A DNA stretch of 64,000 nt from Pseudooceanicola algae (GTDB lineage: Bacteria > Pseudomonadota > Alphaproteobacteria > Rhodobacterales > Rhodobacteraceae). The notes beneath the pieces are model-generated. The model did not search any database. It was not told the DNA's origin and worked only from the letters and a program-made list of their open reading frames with translations. The DNA lies in NCBI RefSeq assembly GCF_003590145.2, contig NZ_CP060436.1:1398001-1462000 (forward strand), in the 5' to 3' direction. Of the stretch, positions 7,562 through 17,643 are shown piece by piece; the first letter of the stretch is position 1, and every line of letters starts with the position of its first letter. Position numbers and translations under genes: made by a program.

Positions 7562-8281
7562 ATGATTGCCCCTGCTTCCTCTCTTCTGACAGGACGTGAC
7601 CTGGCGCGCGCCGGTTCCGGCGACCCGGCTGCCCGGCTGGTGCTGGATGCCGGGCAGCAGATCACCCTGCGCCTGGCCCGGCTGCATGAATTCTGCGGCC
7701 CGGCCCGCGACACCCTGGCCCTGATGACGGCCGCCCGCGCCCTGGCGCGTGGCGACATCGCGGGGCCGCTTTACTGGATCAGCGGGTCCTGGCAGCAGGA
7801 CGCACTGCATGCAGCCGGCATCCTGCCCTTTCTCGATCCTGCGCGGCTTCTTTTCTTGCAGGCGTCGCGGCCCGCGGACATGCTCTGGGCGATGGAAGAG
7901 ATCCTGCGCTCGGGGGTTGTGCCGGTGGTCGTGGCCGACCTGCGCGCGCCCCCCGGACTGACCCAGGTACGCCGGCTGCACTTGGCCGCAGAGACCGGCG
8001 CGGCGGCGGGTGGCATCGCGCCGATCGGGTTGATCCTGACCCCGCAAGACGGTGGCGCGCCGGGGGTCGAGACCCGCTGGCACATGGCCCCGGCCCATGC
8101 CGGACCCGACCCCACCCGGGGTCGATGGCGTCTGGAACGCCGCCGCGCCAGGATGGAACCTCCGCGCGGCTGGTACCTGCACCATGGCCCCAAGGGCGCC
8201 GAACTCAACCCCAGCACCGACCCGCAGCGCCATCCGACAAAATCGTCACCGGATGTCGCCAATGAGCGGGCCGACGGGTGA
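7562..8281 (+). CDS. ImuA-like (RecA/SulA-superfamily) SOS protein
   Basis: 239 aa. The order LHEFCGP (residue ~38), then TLALMTAARALARGDIAGPLYWISG, then an FLDPARLLFLQASRPADMLWAMEEIL segment matches the diverged RecA-like fold of ImuA, which supports DnaE2/ImuB mutagenic repair. The P-loop is degenerate, with no GxxxxGKT, as is usual for ImuA. A LexA box directly upstream agrees with damage induction. Unlike classic imuA-imuB-dnaE2 cassettes, the next gene is an MFS transporter, so its partners must be elsewhere or absent. The assignment rests on motif order and the operator, not on a search. Confidence 0.65.
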   Translation: MIAPASSLLTGRDLARAGSGDPAARLVLDAGQQITLRLARLHEFCGPARDTLALMTAARALARGDIAGPLYWISGSWQQDALHAAGILPFLDPARLLFLQASRPADMLWAMEEILRSGVVPVVVADLRAPPGLTQVRRLHLAAETGAAAGGIAPIGLILTPQDGGAPGVETRWHMAPAHAGPDPTRGRWRLERRRARMEPPRGWYLHHGPKGAELNPSTDPQRHPTKSSPDVANERADG

Positions 8282-8302
8282 AACGAAAGCGAAAACAGAG
8301 CC

Positions 8303-9529
8303 ATGCGCCTGATTCTGAGCCTCTCTGCCCTGTTTCTGTCGGTCATCCTGCTACAGCTTTCCTCGGGAACGGTAGGACCGCTCGATGCCCTGTCGGGGAG
8401 CGCCCTGGGGTTTTCGCGCGGCGAGATCGGGATGCTCGGCTCGTCACATTTCATCGGGTTCTTCATCGGATGTTGGGGCGCGCCGCGTCTGATGGGGCGG
8501 GTTGGCCATGCCCGGGCCTTTGCCGCCTTCACCGCGCTTGGCGCCATGGGGCTGCTGGCGCACATGCTGGTCACCAACCCCTATGCCTGGGCGCTGATGC
8601 GCATCGCCTCGGGGCTGTGTATCGCCGGGTGCTACACGGTGATCGAAGGCTGGCTGATGGCGCGGATCACCAATGCCGACCGGGGCCGGGTGACGGGCAT
8701 CTACCGGGTCGCGGACATGAGCGCCTCGCTCGCCGCGCAATTGCTGATCGGGGTTCTCGCGCCAGCGTCCTATGTCTCCTACAATATCCTGGCGATCCTG
8801 TGCTGTGCCGCCCTGCTGCCGCTGGCCCTGTCCCGCGCCCCTGCCCCCGAAATGCCCGAAGCGCCCCGGTTGCGGCCACGCCTGGCGCTGGAACGCTCGC
8901 CGCTGGCGGTGGTCGCGGTGGTGGTCTCGGCGCTGTCGGGCGCGACCTTCCGGATGATCGGCCCGATCTACGGCCAGGAAATCGGTCTCGACAAGACGCA
9001 GATCGCCTGGTTCCTCGGCTTCTACGTACTGGGCGGCGCGCTGGTGCAATACCCCGCCGGCTGGCTGGCGGACAAGTTCGACCGCCGCTGGATCCTGATC
9101 GTGATTTCCCTGCTGACCATGGCAAGCTGCCTTGCCTCGGCGCTGACCTCGGGCAGCCCGGCCTCGGCGCAATGGAACGCCTTCATCTTCGGCGCGACCA
9201 GCTTTCCTGTCTATTCCATCGCCACGGCCCATGCTCATGATTTCGCCGATACATCCGAGCGGGCCGAGCTGTCGGCTGCCCTGCTGTTCTACTATGCCGT
9301 CGGCGCCATCGCCGCACCCTACCTTGCCTCGCAACTGATCGTGCTATACGGGCCGGCCGCCATCTTCGGAATGATCGCGCTTGGCCATGCGGCACTGCTT
9401 GCCTATGGGTTCAAGCGGATGCGCATCCGGCCCTCGCGCCCCATCGCGGAGCGCACGCGCTATACCTATGCGCCGCGCACCTCTTTCGTGATCGGGCGTC
9501 TGCTGCGCGGTCGCCGCGAACGGGACTGA
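8303..9529 (+). CDS. MFS transporter (YcaD-like)
   Basis: 408 aa with about 12 hydrophobic segments and a central loop near residue 180 (APAPEMPEAPRLRPRL). The MFS signature after TM2 is replaced by WGAPRLMGRVGHARAF; the repeat motif in the second half is WLADKFDRRW. The C-terminal cytoplasmic tail is Arg-rich (RLLRGRRERD). The overall pattern resembles the YcaD subgroup of putative proton-coupled transporters. The substrate cannot be predicted. It begins 21 nt after the ImuA-like gene, so co-transcription is possible. Confidence 0.85.
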   Translation: MRLILSLSALFLSVILLQLSSGTVGPLDALSGSALGFSRGEIGMLGSSHFIGFFIGCWGAPRLMGRVGHARAFAAFTALGAMGLLAHMLVTNPYAWALMRIASGLCIAGCYTVIEGWLMARITNADRGRVTGIYRVADMSASLAAQLLIGVLAPASYVSYNILAILCCAALLPLALSRAPAPEMPEAPRLRPRLALERSPLAVVAVVVSALSGATFRMIGPIYGQEIGLDKTQIAWFLGFYVLGGALVQYPAGWLADKFDRRWILIVISLLTMASCLASALTSGSPASAQWNAFIFGATSFPVYSIATAHAHDFADTSERAELSAALLFYYAVGAIAAPYLASQLIVLYGPAAIFGMIALGHAALLAYGFKRMRIRPSRPIAERTRYTYAPRTSFVIGRLLRGRRERD

Positions 9530-9640
9530 TCGCCCGCGCCCGCACCGTCCCGCAGGAAACCCCGCAACACCGCCTCGGCACTGGCGCTTCGCGGCGTGCA
9601 ATTGTATGGGGGGCGGACAGCGAAAATCGAAGGGCATCTC

Positions 9641-11353
9641 ATGGCACGGCATCTCATCACCTCGGCCATTCCCTATATCAACGGGATCAAGCACCTCGGC
9701 AATCTGGTCGGCTCTCAATTGCCGGCGGATGTCTATGCCCGGTTCCAGCGCGGCCGGGGCAACGAGGTCCTGTTCCTTTGCGCCACCGACGAACACGGCA
9801 CCCCCGCCGAACTGGCCGCCGCAAAGGCCGGCAAGCCGGTCGCAGAATACTGCGCCGAGATGCACGAGGTTCAGGCCCGCATCGCAGAAGGTTTCCGGCT
9901 GAGCTTCGATCACTTCGGACGTTCGTCTTCAGAGCGCAACAAGGCGCTGACCCAGCATTTCGCCGGCCGTTTGGCCGAAACCGGGCTGATCCGCGAAGTG
10001 TCCGAAACGCAGATGTATTCCGCCGCCGATGGCCGGTTCCTGCCCGACCGCTATATCGAGGGCACCTGCCCCAACTGCGGTTTCGAAAGCGCGCGCGGCG
10101 ATCAATGCGACAATTGCACCAAGCAGCTGGACCCGGTGGACCTGATCAACCCGCATTCCACGATCTCCGGCTCGACAGAGCTGGAAATGCGCCAGACCAA
10201 GCATCTGTACCTGTGCCAGTCGACCCTGAAGGACCAGATCGACGACTGGATCGAAAGCAAATCCGACTGGCCCGTGCTGACCACTTCGATCGCCAAGAAA
10301 TGGCTGCACGACGGCGATGGCCTGCAGGACCGTGGCATCACCCGCGATCTCGACTGGGGTGTGCCGGTGAAACGTGGAACCGAAGACTGGCCGGGCATGG
10401 AGGGCAAGGTCTTTTACGTCTGGTTCGACGCACCGATCGAATACATCGCCTGCGCGCAGGAATGGGTCGATGCGGGCAAGGGCGCGGATTGGGAACGCTG
10501 GTGGCGCACCGACAAGGGCGCCGACGAGGTGACCTATACCCAGTTCATGGGCAAGGACAACGTCCCCTTCCATACGCTGACCTTCCCGGCGACGATCATC
10601 GGCTCCGGCGAGCCCTGGAAGATGGTCGATTACATCAAGAGCTTCAATTACCTGAATTACGAGGGCGGCCAGTTCTCGACCTCGCGCGGGCGCGGGGTCT
10701 TCATGGATCAGGCCCTGTCGATCCTGCCGCCCGATTACTGGCGTTGGTGGCTGCTGAGCCATGCGCCAGAAAGCTCGGACGCAGAATTCACCTGGGAGAA
10801 CTTCCAGGCTTCGGTGAACAAGGACCTGGCCGACGTGCTGGGCAATTTCGTCAGCCGGGTAACCAAGTTCTGCCGGTCGAAGTTCGGCGAGACCGTGCCC
10901 GAAGGGGGCAGCTACGGCCCCGCAGAAGAGGCGCTGATCGCGGATATCACCAGCCGTCTGGCGCGCTACGAGGCCAATATGGAGGCCATGGAGGTCCGCA
11001 AGAGCGCCCAGGAGTTGCGCGGGATCTGGGCGGCCGGGAACGAATACCTGCAATCCGCCGCGCCCTGGACCGCCTACAAGGAAGACCCGGACCGGGCAGC
11101 AGCCATCATTCGACTGTCGCTGAACCTGATCCGGCTCTACGCCAGCCTGTCGGCCCCCTTCATCCCCGATTGCAGCGCCACCCTGCAAGAGGCCTTCGGA
11201 TTGGAAAGCCTCGACTGGCCGCAGGATGTCGCCGCCTCGCTTGCCGCCCTGCAGCCGGGCATGGCCTTCAGCGTGCCGGAAAATCTGTTCCGCAAGATCA
11301 CCGATGACGAACGGGATGCCTGGCAGGAAAAATTCAGTGGCATCCGCAGCTAG
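9641..11353 (+). CDS. metG: Methionine--tRNA ligase
   Basis: 570 aa class I aminoacyl-tRNA synthetase charging tRNA-Met. The N-terminus [20 protein letters not shown] contains the HIGH-type motif (HLGN). A zinc knuckle CPNC...CDNC lies near residue 140, and the KMSKS equivalent is QFSTSRGRG, the variant seen in this clade. The Rossmann core and the anticodon-binding helical domain are complete. No C-terminal tRNA-binding EMAP domain is present, as in the shorter alphaproteobacterial form. The start at 9641 fits the family N-terminus. A strong terminator follows. Confidence 0.97.
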   Translation: MARHLITSAIPYINGIKHLGNLVGSQLPADVYARFQRGRGNEVLFLCATDEHGTPAELAAAKAGKPVAEYCAEMHEVQARIAEGFRLSFDHFGRSSSERNKALTQHFAGRLAETGLIREVSETQMYSAADGRFLPDRYIEGTCPNCGFESARGDQCDNCTKQLDPVDLINPHSTISGSTELEMRQTKHLYLCQSTLKDQIDDWIESKSDWPVLTTSIAKKWLHDGDGLQDRGITRDLDWGVPVKRGTEDWPGMEGKVFYVWFDAPIEYIACAQEWVDAGKGADWERWWRTDKGADEVTYTQFMGKDNVPFHTLTFPATIIGSGEPWKMVDYIKSFNYLNYEGGQFSTSRGRGVFMDQALSILPPDYWRWWLLSHAPESSDAEFTWENFQASVNKDLADVLGNFVSRVTKFCRSKFGETVPEGGSYGPAEEALIADITSRLARYEANMEAMEVRKSAQELRGIWAAGNEYLQSAAPWTAYKEDPDRAAAIIRLSLNLIRLYASLSAPFIPDCSATLQEAFGLESLDWPQDVAASLAALQPGMAFSVPENLFRKITDDERDAWQEKFSGIRS

Positions 11354-11376
11354 GATCATCGAGCGGCCGCAAACAC

Positions 11377-11405
11377 AAAGGCCCGCCAATCGGCGGGCCT
11401 TTTGG
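11377..11405. terminator. Bidirectional intrinsic terminator between metG and the chemoreceptor gene
   Basis: An 11-bp perfect stem, AAAGGCCCGCC (11377-11387) with GGCGGGCCTTT (11392-11402), a 4-nt loop AATC and T runs on both strands. It serves the convergent metG (+) and chemoreceptor (-) genes. Confidence 0.9.
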
Positions 11406-11450
11406 TGTCATCCTTGCCAGGAAATTTCCCAACCGCAGTATACCCGACGC

Positions 11451-14000
11451 TCAGAATTCCTCCCAGGTCTTCCTGCTGGTTCCGGCAGATCCGCCGCGCG
11501 CGGCTGCAACCTTTCCCCCGTCCGTGGGCGGGATGATGCGCGGGGCCGCTCGTTTCACGCGTGGCGCGCTGACCTTGAACTTGCTTGCTGCATCGACAAG
11601 AGAATTGGCCTCGACCGTCAGGGAATGGCTGGCGGCGGTGGTTTCTTCGAACATGGCCGCGTTTTGCTGGGTCACCTGGTCGAGATCGTTCATCGCCGAG
11701 TTGATTTCGTGCAGCCCCATGGATTGTTCCCGCGCAGACGAGGCAATGGCCGAAACCCGCGTCGAAATATCGACGACCGAGGTGACGATCTCTCCCAGAG
11801 CCTCGCCCGTGCGGTCAACAAGATCGACCCCGGATTTCACATGCCCCCCGCTGGCCGAGATCAGCTGATTGATCTCGCGCGCCGCCTCCGAGGACCGCTG
11901 AGCCAAGGCCCGGACCTCGGTCGCGACGACGGCGAAGCCACGTCCGGCATCGCCGGCGCGTGCGGCCTCGACCCCGGCATTCAGCGCCAGAAGGTTGGTC
12001 TGAAAGGCGATATCATCGATCACGCTGGTGATCTTGGAAATTTCCTGTGAGGATGCCTGGATCGCATCCATCGCCGCGATGGCCTGGCGCGCGACCTGGC
12101 CACCGGTTTCCGCCTTTGATTGGGCGCTTTCGGCAATCTGACTGGTCTCATCCGCGCCCGAGGCCGCGGATTTCACCGAGGCCGTCAGTTGATCCAGTGC
12201 AGCGGCGGTTTCTTCCAGCGTGGCGGCCTGCTTTTCGGTCCGACGCGCCAGCTCGTCGGCGGCATTGCTGATCTCGCCCGTTTCGCCGCGGATCGAATCG
12301 GCATTCTGGACCACCGCGCACATGGCGGCATGCAGCGCCTCAACCGCTTGGTTGAAGTTGGTGCGAAGCTGTTCGTAGTCTTCCCGGAACGGCTGAGAAA
12401 TCGTGCTGGTCAGATCACCCTGGGCCAGCCGCCGCAGACCTACCTTCAGCGTATCGACAACCAGTTGCTGCTGCTCGGTCGTTTCTCGGTTCTGCCGTTC
12501 TGCATCCGCCCTGGCGACATGACTGTCTGTCACATCCGAGCCCACGAACACACAGCGTTCGATCCCGCCCTTGCTGTTCATGATCGGACTCAAGCTACCC
12601 TCGAAGAAATGTGTCTGCTCCGCTGTCGCGGTAAAGACAAATTTACCGCTCAGCGACTTGCCCTTCTGAAGGGCTTCGAACCCGGTCTTGAGCTCTTCAT
12701 CCGTCTCCCCCAGAATGCGAAGGATCTGGACCCTGCGGGCGCCCTTCAGGGCCTCAAGCCCCGCACCTGCAACCTCGGTCATGCGGCCATTCCAACCGAT
12801 CAGGGTGAACTTCTCGTCAAATTCCATCCGGACCTGCTGGGCATCAATCGCCGCCAGAACCGTCTCGTTCAGCTTACGTTGCGAGATGTCCTGCAATTCC
12901 GCCACATAGCCAAGGACGGACCCGTCGGCATCCAGGATCCTGTCCATCCACAGAAGGATGCGGGCGCCACCCCATTTTACCTCGATCTGTTTCGGCAGAG
13001 ATAGGTGCCCCGACCGGATGCCATCGCAAAGCTCGTCCAATCCCGGCAAAGACCGCATGGGCTGTCCCAGCAAGGCGTCGGGATCGAAGTCCATCCAACT
13101 GCTGCGAATGGCATCGGCGGCGCTGATCAGAAGCTTTTGACTGGCGGTATTGGAGAAAGCAATGTTCAGCTTGTCATCCAGCAGGATCATCGCCGAACCC
13201 GCCGTTTGCAGCGCCGCGCTCTTGAAGGCATTTTCTGTCTGGCTGGCCTTGGCCGCCATGAGGTCCTGACGGAATTCATCAAGACGCTTGGCGATGCCGC
13301 CGATTTCATCCGCCCGATCCCGGCTCTTGATGACTTCTTCGAAATGTCCCTTTGCCACATCGCCCATCTGATCCGCCACCTGGCCGAGCGGGGCCGAGAT
13401 GAAGCGATAGAAAAGGACCGCCGCGACGGAAACTGCTGCCATAAAGACCAACAAGGCCACCAGAATGGCCTGCAGGCGGTCCGCCATGGCTTCGGCAACG
13501 CGATGTTCGACGCTCCATTGCGTAACCAGGGCGCCGGCCACCTCCCGGCCGGCGCCGAACCGCGCCGGGGCCGCCCAGATCAGGGCCTCGTGATCGACAT
13601 AAAGCTGACCGGTTTCGATTGCCCGCTGCGCGGCGGAAAGGGCGGTGGTGCTGTCAAAATCCGCAACACGCAGTTCGTTCATGACATCGCCGTTCTGACG
13701 CACGGCCATGAGTCCGCGGATATCCTCGCCGACGTTGCCGACAAAGCCGCTCAGTACCGTGTCGACACCTTCCCGACGGTCGAACTTCAGAGCGCCGCCG
13801 ATCTGGGAGGCCAGTCCGCTGGTGGCTTCCTCGCCCCGGATTTCCGTCCAGTCGTTGATTGATTGGCGCACCTTGCCGAATGCGATGATTTCGGTCGTGG
13901 TGACGACCGACAGCACGCAGACCGCCACGATAAGGGTCGCCCGGAACAAGGTCGACTTGAAAAAGGGTATGGCACGACTGTCGCTGGCTGATCGGGGCAT
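11451..14000 (-). CDS. Methyl-accepting chemotaxis protein with two PAS domains
   Basis: 849 aa. Order: TM1 (about 16-38), a periplasmic sensor of about 140 residues, TM2 (about 180-203), HAMP (204-255), two PAS-like domains (about 265-390 and 395-520), a second HAMP-like stretch (LRRLAQGDLTSTI), and a methyl-accepting signalling domain. The hairpin tip is recognisable as DDIAFQTNLLALNAGVEAAR. The C-terminus TWEEF fits the xWxxF pentapeptide that tethers CheR/CheB. The start at 14000 has AAGGA upstream. It lies 193 nt downstream of a secreted Cache-like gene on the same strand, which may supply ligand sensing. Confidence 0.93.
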   Translation of the reverse strand: MPRSASDSRAIPFFKSTLFRATLIVAVCVLSVVTTTEIIAFGKVRQSINDWTEIRGEEATSGLASQIGGALKFDRREGVDTVLSGFVGNVGEDIRGLMAVRQNGDVMNELRVADFDSTTALSAAQRAIETGQLYVDHEALIWAAPARFGAGREVAGALVTQWSVEHRVAEAMADRLQAILVALLVFMAAVSVAAVLFYRFISAPLGQVADQMGDVAKGHFEEVIKSRDRADEIGGIAKRLDEFRQDLMAAKASQTENAFKSAALQTAGSAMILLDDKLNIAFSNTASQKLLISAADAIRSSWMDFDPDALLGQPMRSLPGLDELCDGIRSGHLSLPKQIEVKWGGARILLWMDRILDADGSVLGYVAELQDISQRKLNETVLAAIDAQQVRMEFDEKFTLIGWNGRMTEVAGAGLEALKGARRVQILRILGETDEELKTGFEALQKGKSLSGKFVFTATAEQTHFFEGSLSPIMNSKGGIERCVFVGSDVTDSHVARADAERQNRETTEQQQLVVDTLKVGLRRLAQGDLTSTISQPFREDYEQLRTNFNQAVEALHAAMCAVVQNADSIRGETGEISNAADELARRTEKQAATLEETAAALDQLTASVKSAASGADETSQIAESAQSKAETGGQVARQAIAAMDAIQASSQEISKITSVIDDIAFQTNLLALNAGVEAARAGDAGRGFAVVATEVRALAQRSSEAAREINQLISASGGHVKSGVDLVDRTGEALGEIVTSVVDISTRVSAIASSAREQSMGLHEINSAMNDLDQVTQQNAAMFEETTAASHSLTVEANSLVDAASKFKVSAPRVKRAAPRIIPPTDGGKVAAARGGSAGTSRKTWEEF

Positions 14001-14193
14001 CCTGGTTTCCTTGGTCTGGCTCGGTTTCGGCGGGTTTGCGCATTCCGGCGGGATTTCCCGACATTCTGGCCGAACGGCCCGGAAAGGCGGGCGCGCGCCA
14101 GGCTGGTTGCGCGTCTTCCGGGCAGCGCCGGATTGCGACGCGCAACGGCCCGGACCAAACGGCACGCATGGCGCCGTGTTTCAAAATCGGGTC

Positions 14194-14763
14194 TTAGTAG
14201 AGCATCTCGGCATTCAGACCGACGGTCATCGCCCCGATCGGTTCATTCGTTTCCGGATCGGTCAACGTCAGAGAGACCTGTCCCAGATAGGCCTGAACGG
14301 ATTCATCAAACTCGACCTCGTCGACAAAGACAGCACCAGGACCGACATCGAAGGTTTGCTGAAACTTCGCCTCGTCGCCCTGCCAGTAATCCGATGTGGG
14401 CACGGCCGCCGCGACGTTCAGCCCATTGGCGTCCATGATGAAGACCTCGACAACCGTTCCGGCCGAGGCCTCGATCTGGGCGCGCAGGAAATCGGAAGCA
14501 ATGTTGTTCAGGACCGGGCCGATGGTCGGCTGGTTGGCCGACCCGACCTCGGCCCGCCAGCGCAGATCGGCCGCGTCGATCCAGGCCTGGTCGATCCCGG
14601 CGGTTTCCACGTTATGGGCGCGGACCGCTTCGATGATCACCGGATCGAAGGCCCAGATCAGAAGCTCGCTTTCCAGATAATCCCGCATCGAGGCTTCATA
14701 AGGATTGGCAAGACCGGGCGTGGCGAGAGCGGCCAACGCAAGGCCGGCAAGAACAGATTTCAT
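14194..14763 (-). CDS. Secreted Cache/PDC-like sensor domain protein
   Basis: 189 aa. A signal peptide (KSVLAGLALAALATPGLA, cleavage near residue 19) precedes one domain with the hallmarks of a single Cache/PDC fold: a long first helix, then VVEVFIMDANGLNVAAAVPTSDYWQGDE, and a late strand NEPIGAMTVGLN. There is no membrane anchor and no output domain, so it would be a free periplasmic sensor. It is encoded just upstream of a chemoreceptor on the same strand, suggesting a ligand-presenting partner. Family assignment is by pattern only. Confidence 0.7.
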   Translation of the reverse strand: MKSVLAGLALAALATPGLANPYEASMRDYLESELLIWAFDPVIIEAVRAHNVETAGIDQAWIDAADLRWRAEVGSANQPTIGPVLNNIASDFLRAQIEASAGTVVEVFIMDANGLNVAAAVPTSDYWQGDEAKFQQTFDVGPGAVFVDEVEFDESVQAYLGQVSLTLTDPETNEPIGAMTVGLNAEMLY

Positions 14764-15101
14764 GAGGTTCCCCTTGTTTACGAGCTGGATCGTCCGGGGG
14801 CACCATTGAGCAAAAGAATTTCCGGCGGCTTAATACCGTCATGGGCTCAGAAAGCGCTTTTAGCTAAAATGCAGAAATAGAAGCGCCGCACGTCCGCCGC
14901 GCCCGGCATCGCATCCCGGCACAAGAACCGTCCCTCGCAGCCCGGTCGCAGCCCTGTCGTTGCTTCACTGAAAGCCCTTTCTTCCAGCAAGGGACCCGCG
15001 AGAAGGGCGACCGCCTGAAGAGACCCCGGCAGGGTCACTTTCCCGCTTCAAAACCTCGAGAACCCCAGTGCGCTTCCGGCAATTTCTGATATTCCCGAAG
15101 C
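14764..15101. other. 338-nt intergenic region with a 12-bp palindrome
   Basis: Divergent promoter region between the Cache-like gene (-) and the antiporter gene (+). A perfect palindrome TTTTAGCTAAAA lies at 14858-14869, within a locally AT-rich patch in otherwise GC-rich sequence. No credible coding frame is seen: the 63-codon minus-strand frame at 14847-15038 has no ribosome binding site and no family look. Confidence 0.5.
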
Positions 15102-17603
15102 ATGGACATAATCCTTATCACCACGGTCATTGCCTCCCTCTTCGTCGTCATCGGCGCGGCAGAGCCCTTTGCATCGCGCGTGCGGCTTCCCTACAGCGTG
15201 ATCCTTGCGGTTCTCGGCATCCTGATCGGGGCCGGAGCCACCTTTTTCCTGCGAACAGACCTGACGGATGCGCTCAACCCCGTCGCAGAGGCGATCCTTG
15301 GCCTGCCGATCAGGTCCAATGTCTTTCTATATGTCTTTCTTCCCATGTTGCTGTTCCAGGCCACGCTGGGGATGAACCTGCGGCGCATGCTGGACGATTG
15401 GGTGCCCATCCTGGTGCTGGCGGTGGTGGCCGTCGTGGTGGCGACGGTGTCCATCGGCTACGCCCTGTCCTGGGCCAGCGCGCTGCCGCTGGCGGCCTGC
15501 CTGCTGATCGGCTCCATCGTCTCGACAACCGATCCCTCGGCGGTGGTCTCGATCTTCCGCTCGATCTCGGCGCCGCGACGGCTGGCGCGGATCATCGAGG
15601 GCGAGAGCCTGTTGAACGATGCCGCGGCCATCGCATTGTTCGGTCTTTTCATGGGCTTCGTGATGCTGGGCCTGCCGGATCCGGACCTTGGCGATGCCCT
15701 GGCGCAATTTCCCGTCCTGATCGCGGGCGGCGCGCTAACCGGCTGGGTGGCCGCGCGCCTCGCGGTCTGGGTGATGGCGTTGTTCAGCCGCCATGAACTC
15801 GCCCAGCTCACGATTTCGGTCGCCTTGCCCTATCTCGCCTACATCGTGGCGGAGCAAAGTGTCGGGGCCTCCGGCGTCATCGCCGTGGTGGCTGCCGGGC
15901 TGACGCTGAACCTGACGGCGCCCGGACGCCTGCCGCCGCAGGCCTGGACCAGCCTGCGCGAGTTGTGGGACGTGCTGGCCCATTGGGCGGGCGCGCTGAT
16001 CTTCATCCTGGCCGCCTTGCTGATCCCCCGCCTGCTTGAATCGGTCCAGCTTGAGGATTTCTTCCTGGTCGGCGTGGTCATCCTGTCCGCCATCGCCGCG
16101 CGCTCGGTGATCCTGTTCGGGCTGATGCCGATCCTGACGATGCTGAAGCTGTCCCCGACCGTCGAGCGCCCCTACCGCGTGGCGATCCTATGGGGCGGGT
16201 TGCGCGGCGCGGTCACGCTGGCGCTGGCCCTTGCGGTGACCGAAAGCGTGCGCGTCCCCGACGATATCCAGCGGGTGGTCGGCATCCTTGCCACCGGGTT
16301 CACCCTGTTCACGCTGCTGGTACAGGGGACAACCCTGCGCTGGATCATCGGCTGTCTCGGGCTGGACCGGCTGTCCCCGATCGACGAGGCCCTGTCCCGG
16401 CAGGTCGTCGCCGTCGCCCTGCAGACCGTGCGCGAGGATCTGGCGCGGACCACGGAAAACTATGACCTGAACCGCGAAACCGTGCGCGCCGAGGCCAAGC
16501 GGTTCGGCGAGCGCCTCGACAAGGCCGTGAACATGGCCGAGGAAAACGCCGATATCCTGAAGCGTGACCGCATCGCCCTGGGCCTGATCGCCCTTGCCGG
16601 CCATGAACGCGACACGATTCTGGCGCGGGTGCGGGAACGCACGATCTCGGCCCGGATGGCGGATCTGGTGCTGTCTGACGCCGACCGGCTGATCGAGGGC
16701 GCGCGGACCCAGGGGCGCAGCGGATACCAGCGCGCGGCGCGCGAAAGCCTGGCCTATGGCCGGCCCTTTCAGGCTGCGGTTCAGCTGCATGGCCGCCTGC
16801 GCCTGTCGGGCCCGCTGGCACGCATGACCGCCGACCGGTTCGAACTGCTGCTGTCGCGCCGCCTGATCCTGCGCGACCTCGGGACCTTCATCAACGGGCG
16901 CATCCGGCGCATCCACGGACGCCGGGTCGCGGATCTGCTGCACGAACTTCTGTCCCGGCGGATCGAAGCCGTGGAAACCGCACTGGAAGGGCTGCGCCTG
17001 CAGTACCCCGGTTATGCCGAGGAACTTGAACGCCGTTTCATCCGTCGCACCGCGCTGCGGATGGAAGAACGCGAATATGTAGCGATGCGCGAGGACGGGT
17101 TGATCGGCGCCGAGGTCTACACCGCGCTGATGCAGGAACTCGCCGCCCGCCGGGTCTTTGCCGAGGAGCGCCCGCCGCTGGATGTCGCGATCCAGCGTGC
17201 CGCCTTCGTCCGGCAGTTCCCGTTGTTTGCGGATCTCGATGATGGCGCGATGAAACGCCTCGGACGGTCTCTGATGACGCGGTACGTCAATGCGGGCGAA
17301 ATGGTCCTGCGCAAGGAAAGCATGGCCAAAAGCGTGTTCTTCATCGCCTCCGGTGCCGTGGAACTGGAAAGTGCCGGCCATACCTGGCGTCTGGGGCGGG
17401 GCGAGATGTTCGGCCAGATGGCCGTGCTGACCAGAAAGGCCCGCCGTGCCGATGTGCGGGCCATTGCGCCGACGACGCTGCTGGTGCTGGACGAAGATAG
17501 GTTCCGCCGCCTGCTGTCGCGCAGTCAGGGCCTGCGCGAGGCGGTGCGCAACAGCGCCGAACAGCGCGGCATTGATCCCGCAGGCCTGTTGCCCGACGAA
17601 TGA
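15102..17603 (+). CDS. CPA1-family cation:proton antiporter with C-terminal cyclic-nucleotide-binding domain
   Basis: 833 aa. The N-terminal 410 residues form a 12-13 TM exchanger with the CPA1 core STTDPSAVVSIF and EGESLLNDAAAIALF (the ND pair) plus GLRGAVTLALALAV. A long helical cytoplasmic region follows (about 430-690). Residues about 700-815 are a cNMP-binding-like beta roll (FPLFADLDDGAMKRLGRSL, then GEMFGQMAVLTRKARRADVR, then DRFRRLLSR). It probably exchanges Na+ or K+ for H+ with control by a cytoplasmic ligand. The cNMP phosphate cassette is altered (GEMFGQMAVL, no clear PRxA), so ligand binding is uncertain. Confidence 0.9.
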   Translation: MDIILITTVIASLFVVIGAAEPFASRVRLPYSVILAVLGILIGAGATFFLRTDLTDALNPVAEAILGLPIRSNVFLYVFLPMLLFQATLGMNLRRMLDDWVPILVLAVVAVVVATVSIGYALSWASALPLAACLLIGSIVSTTDPSAVVSIFRSISAPRRLARIIEGESLLNDAAAIALFGLFMGFVMLGLPDPDLGDALAQFPVLIAGGALTGWVAARLAVWVMALFSRHELAQLTISVALPYLAYIVAEQSVGASGVIAVVAAGLTLNLTAPGRLPPQAWTSLRELWDVLAHWAGALIFILAALLIPRLLESVQLEDFFLVGVVILSAIAARSVILFGLMPILTMLKLSPTVERPYRVAILWGGLRGAVTLALALAVTESVRVPDDIQRVVGILATGFTLFTLLVQGTTLRWIIGCLGLDRLSPIDEALSRQVVAVALQTVREDLARTTENYDLNRETVRAEAKRFGERLDKAVNMAEENADILKRDRIALGLIALAGHERDTILARVRERTISARMADLVLSDADRLIEGARTQGRSGYQRAARESLAYGRPFQAAVQLHGRLRLSGPLARMTADRFELLLSRRLILRDLGTFINGRIRRIHGRRVADLLHELLSRRIEAVETALEGLRLQYPGYAEELERRFIRRTALRMEEREYVAMREDGLIGAEVYTALMQELAARRVFAEERPPLDVAIQRAAFVRQFPLFADLDDGAMKRLGRSLMTRYVNAGEMVLRKESMAKSVFFIASGAVELESAGHTWRLGRGEMFGQMAVLTRKARRADVRAIAPTTLLVLDEDRFRRLLSRSQGLREAVRNSAEQRGIDPAGLLPDE

Positions 17604-17643
17604 GGCCGGGACAGGGCTGGCGATGGTCAGACCCCGACGGGGA

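Noticed and set aside
9929-11389. 486-codon minus-strand frame
   Set aside because: Shadow of metG.
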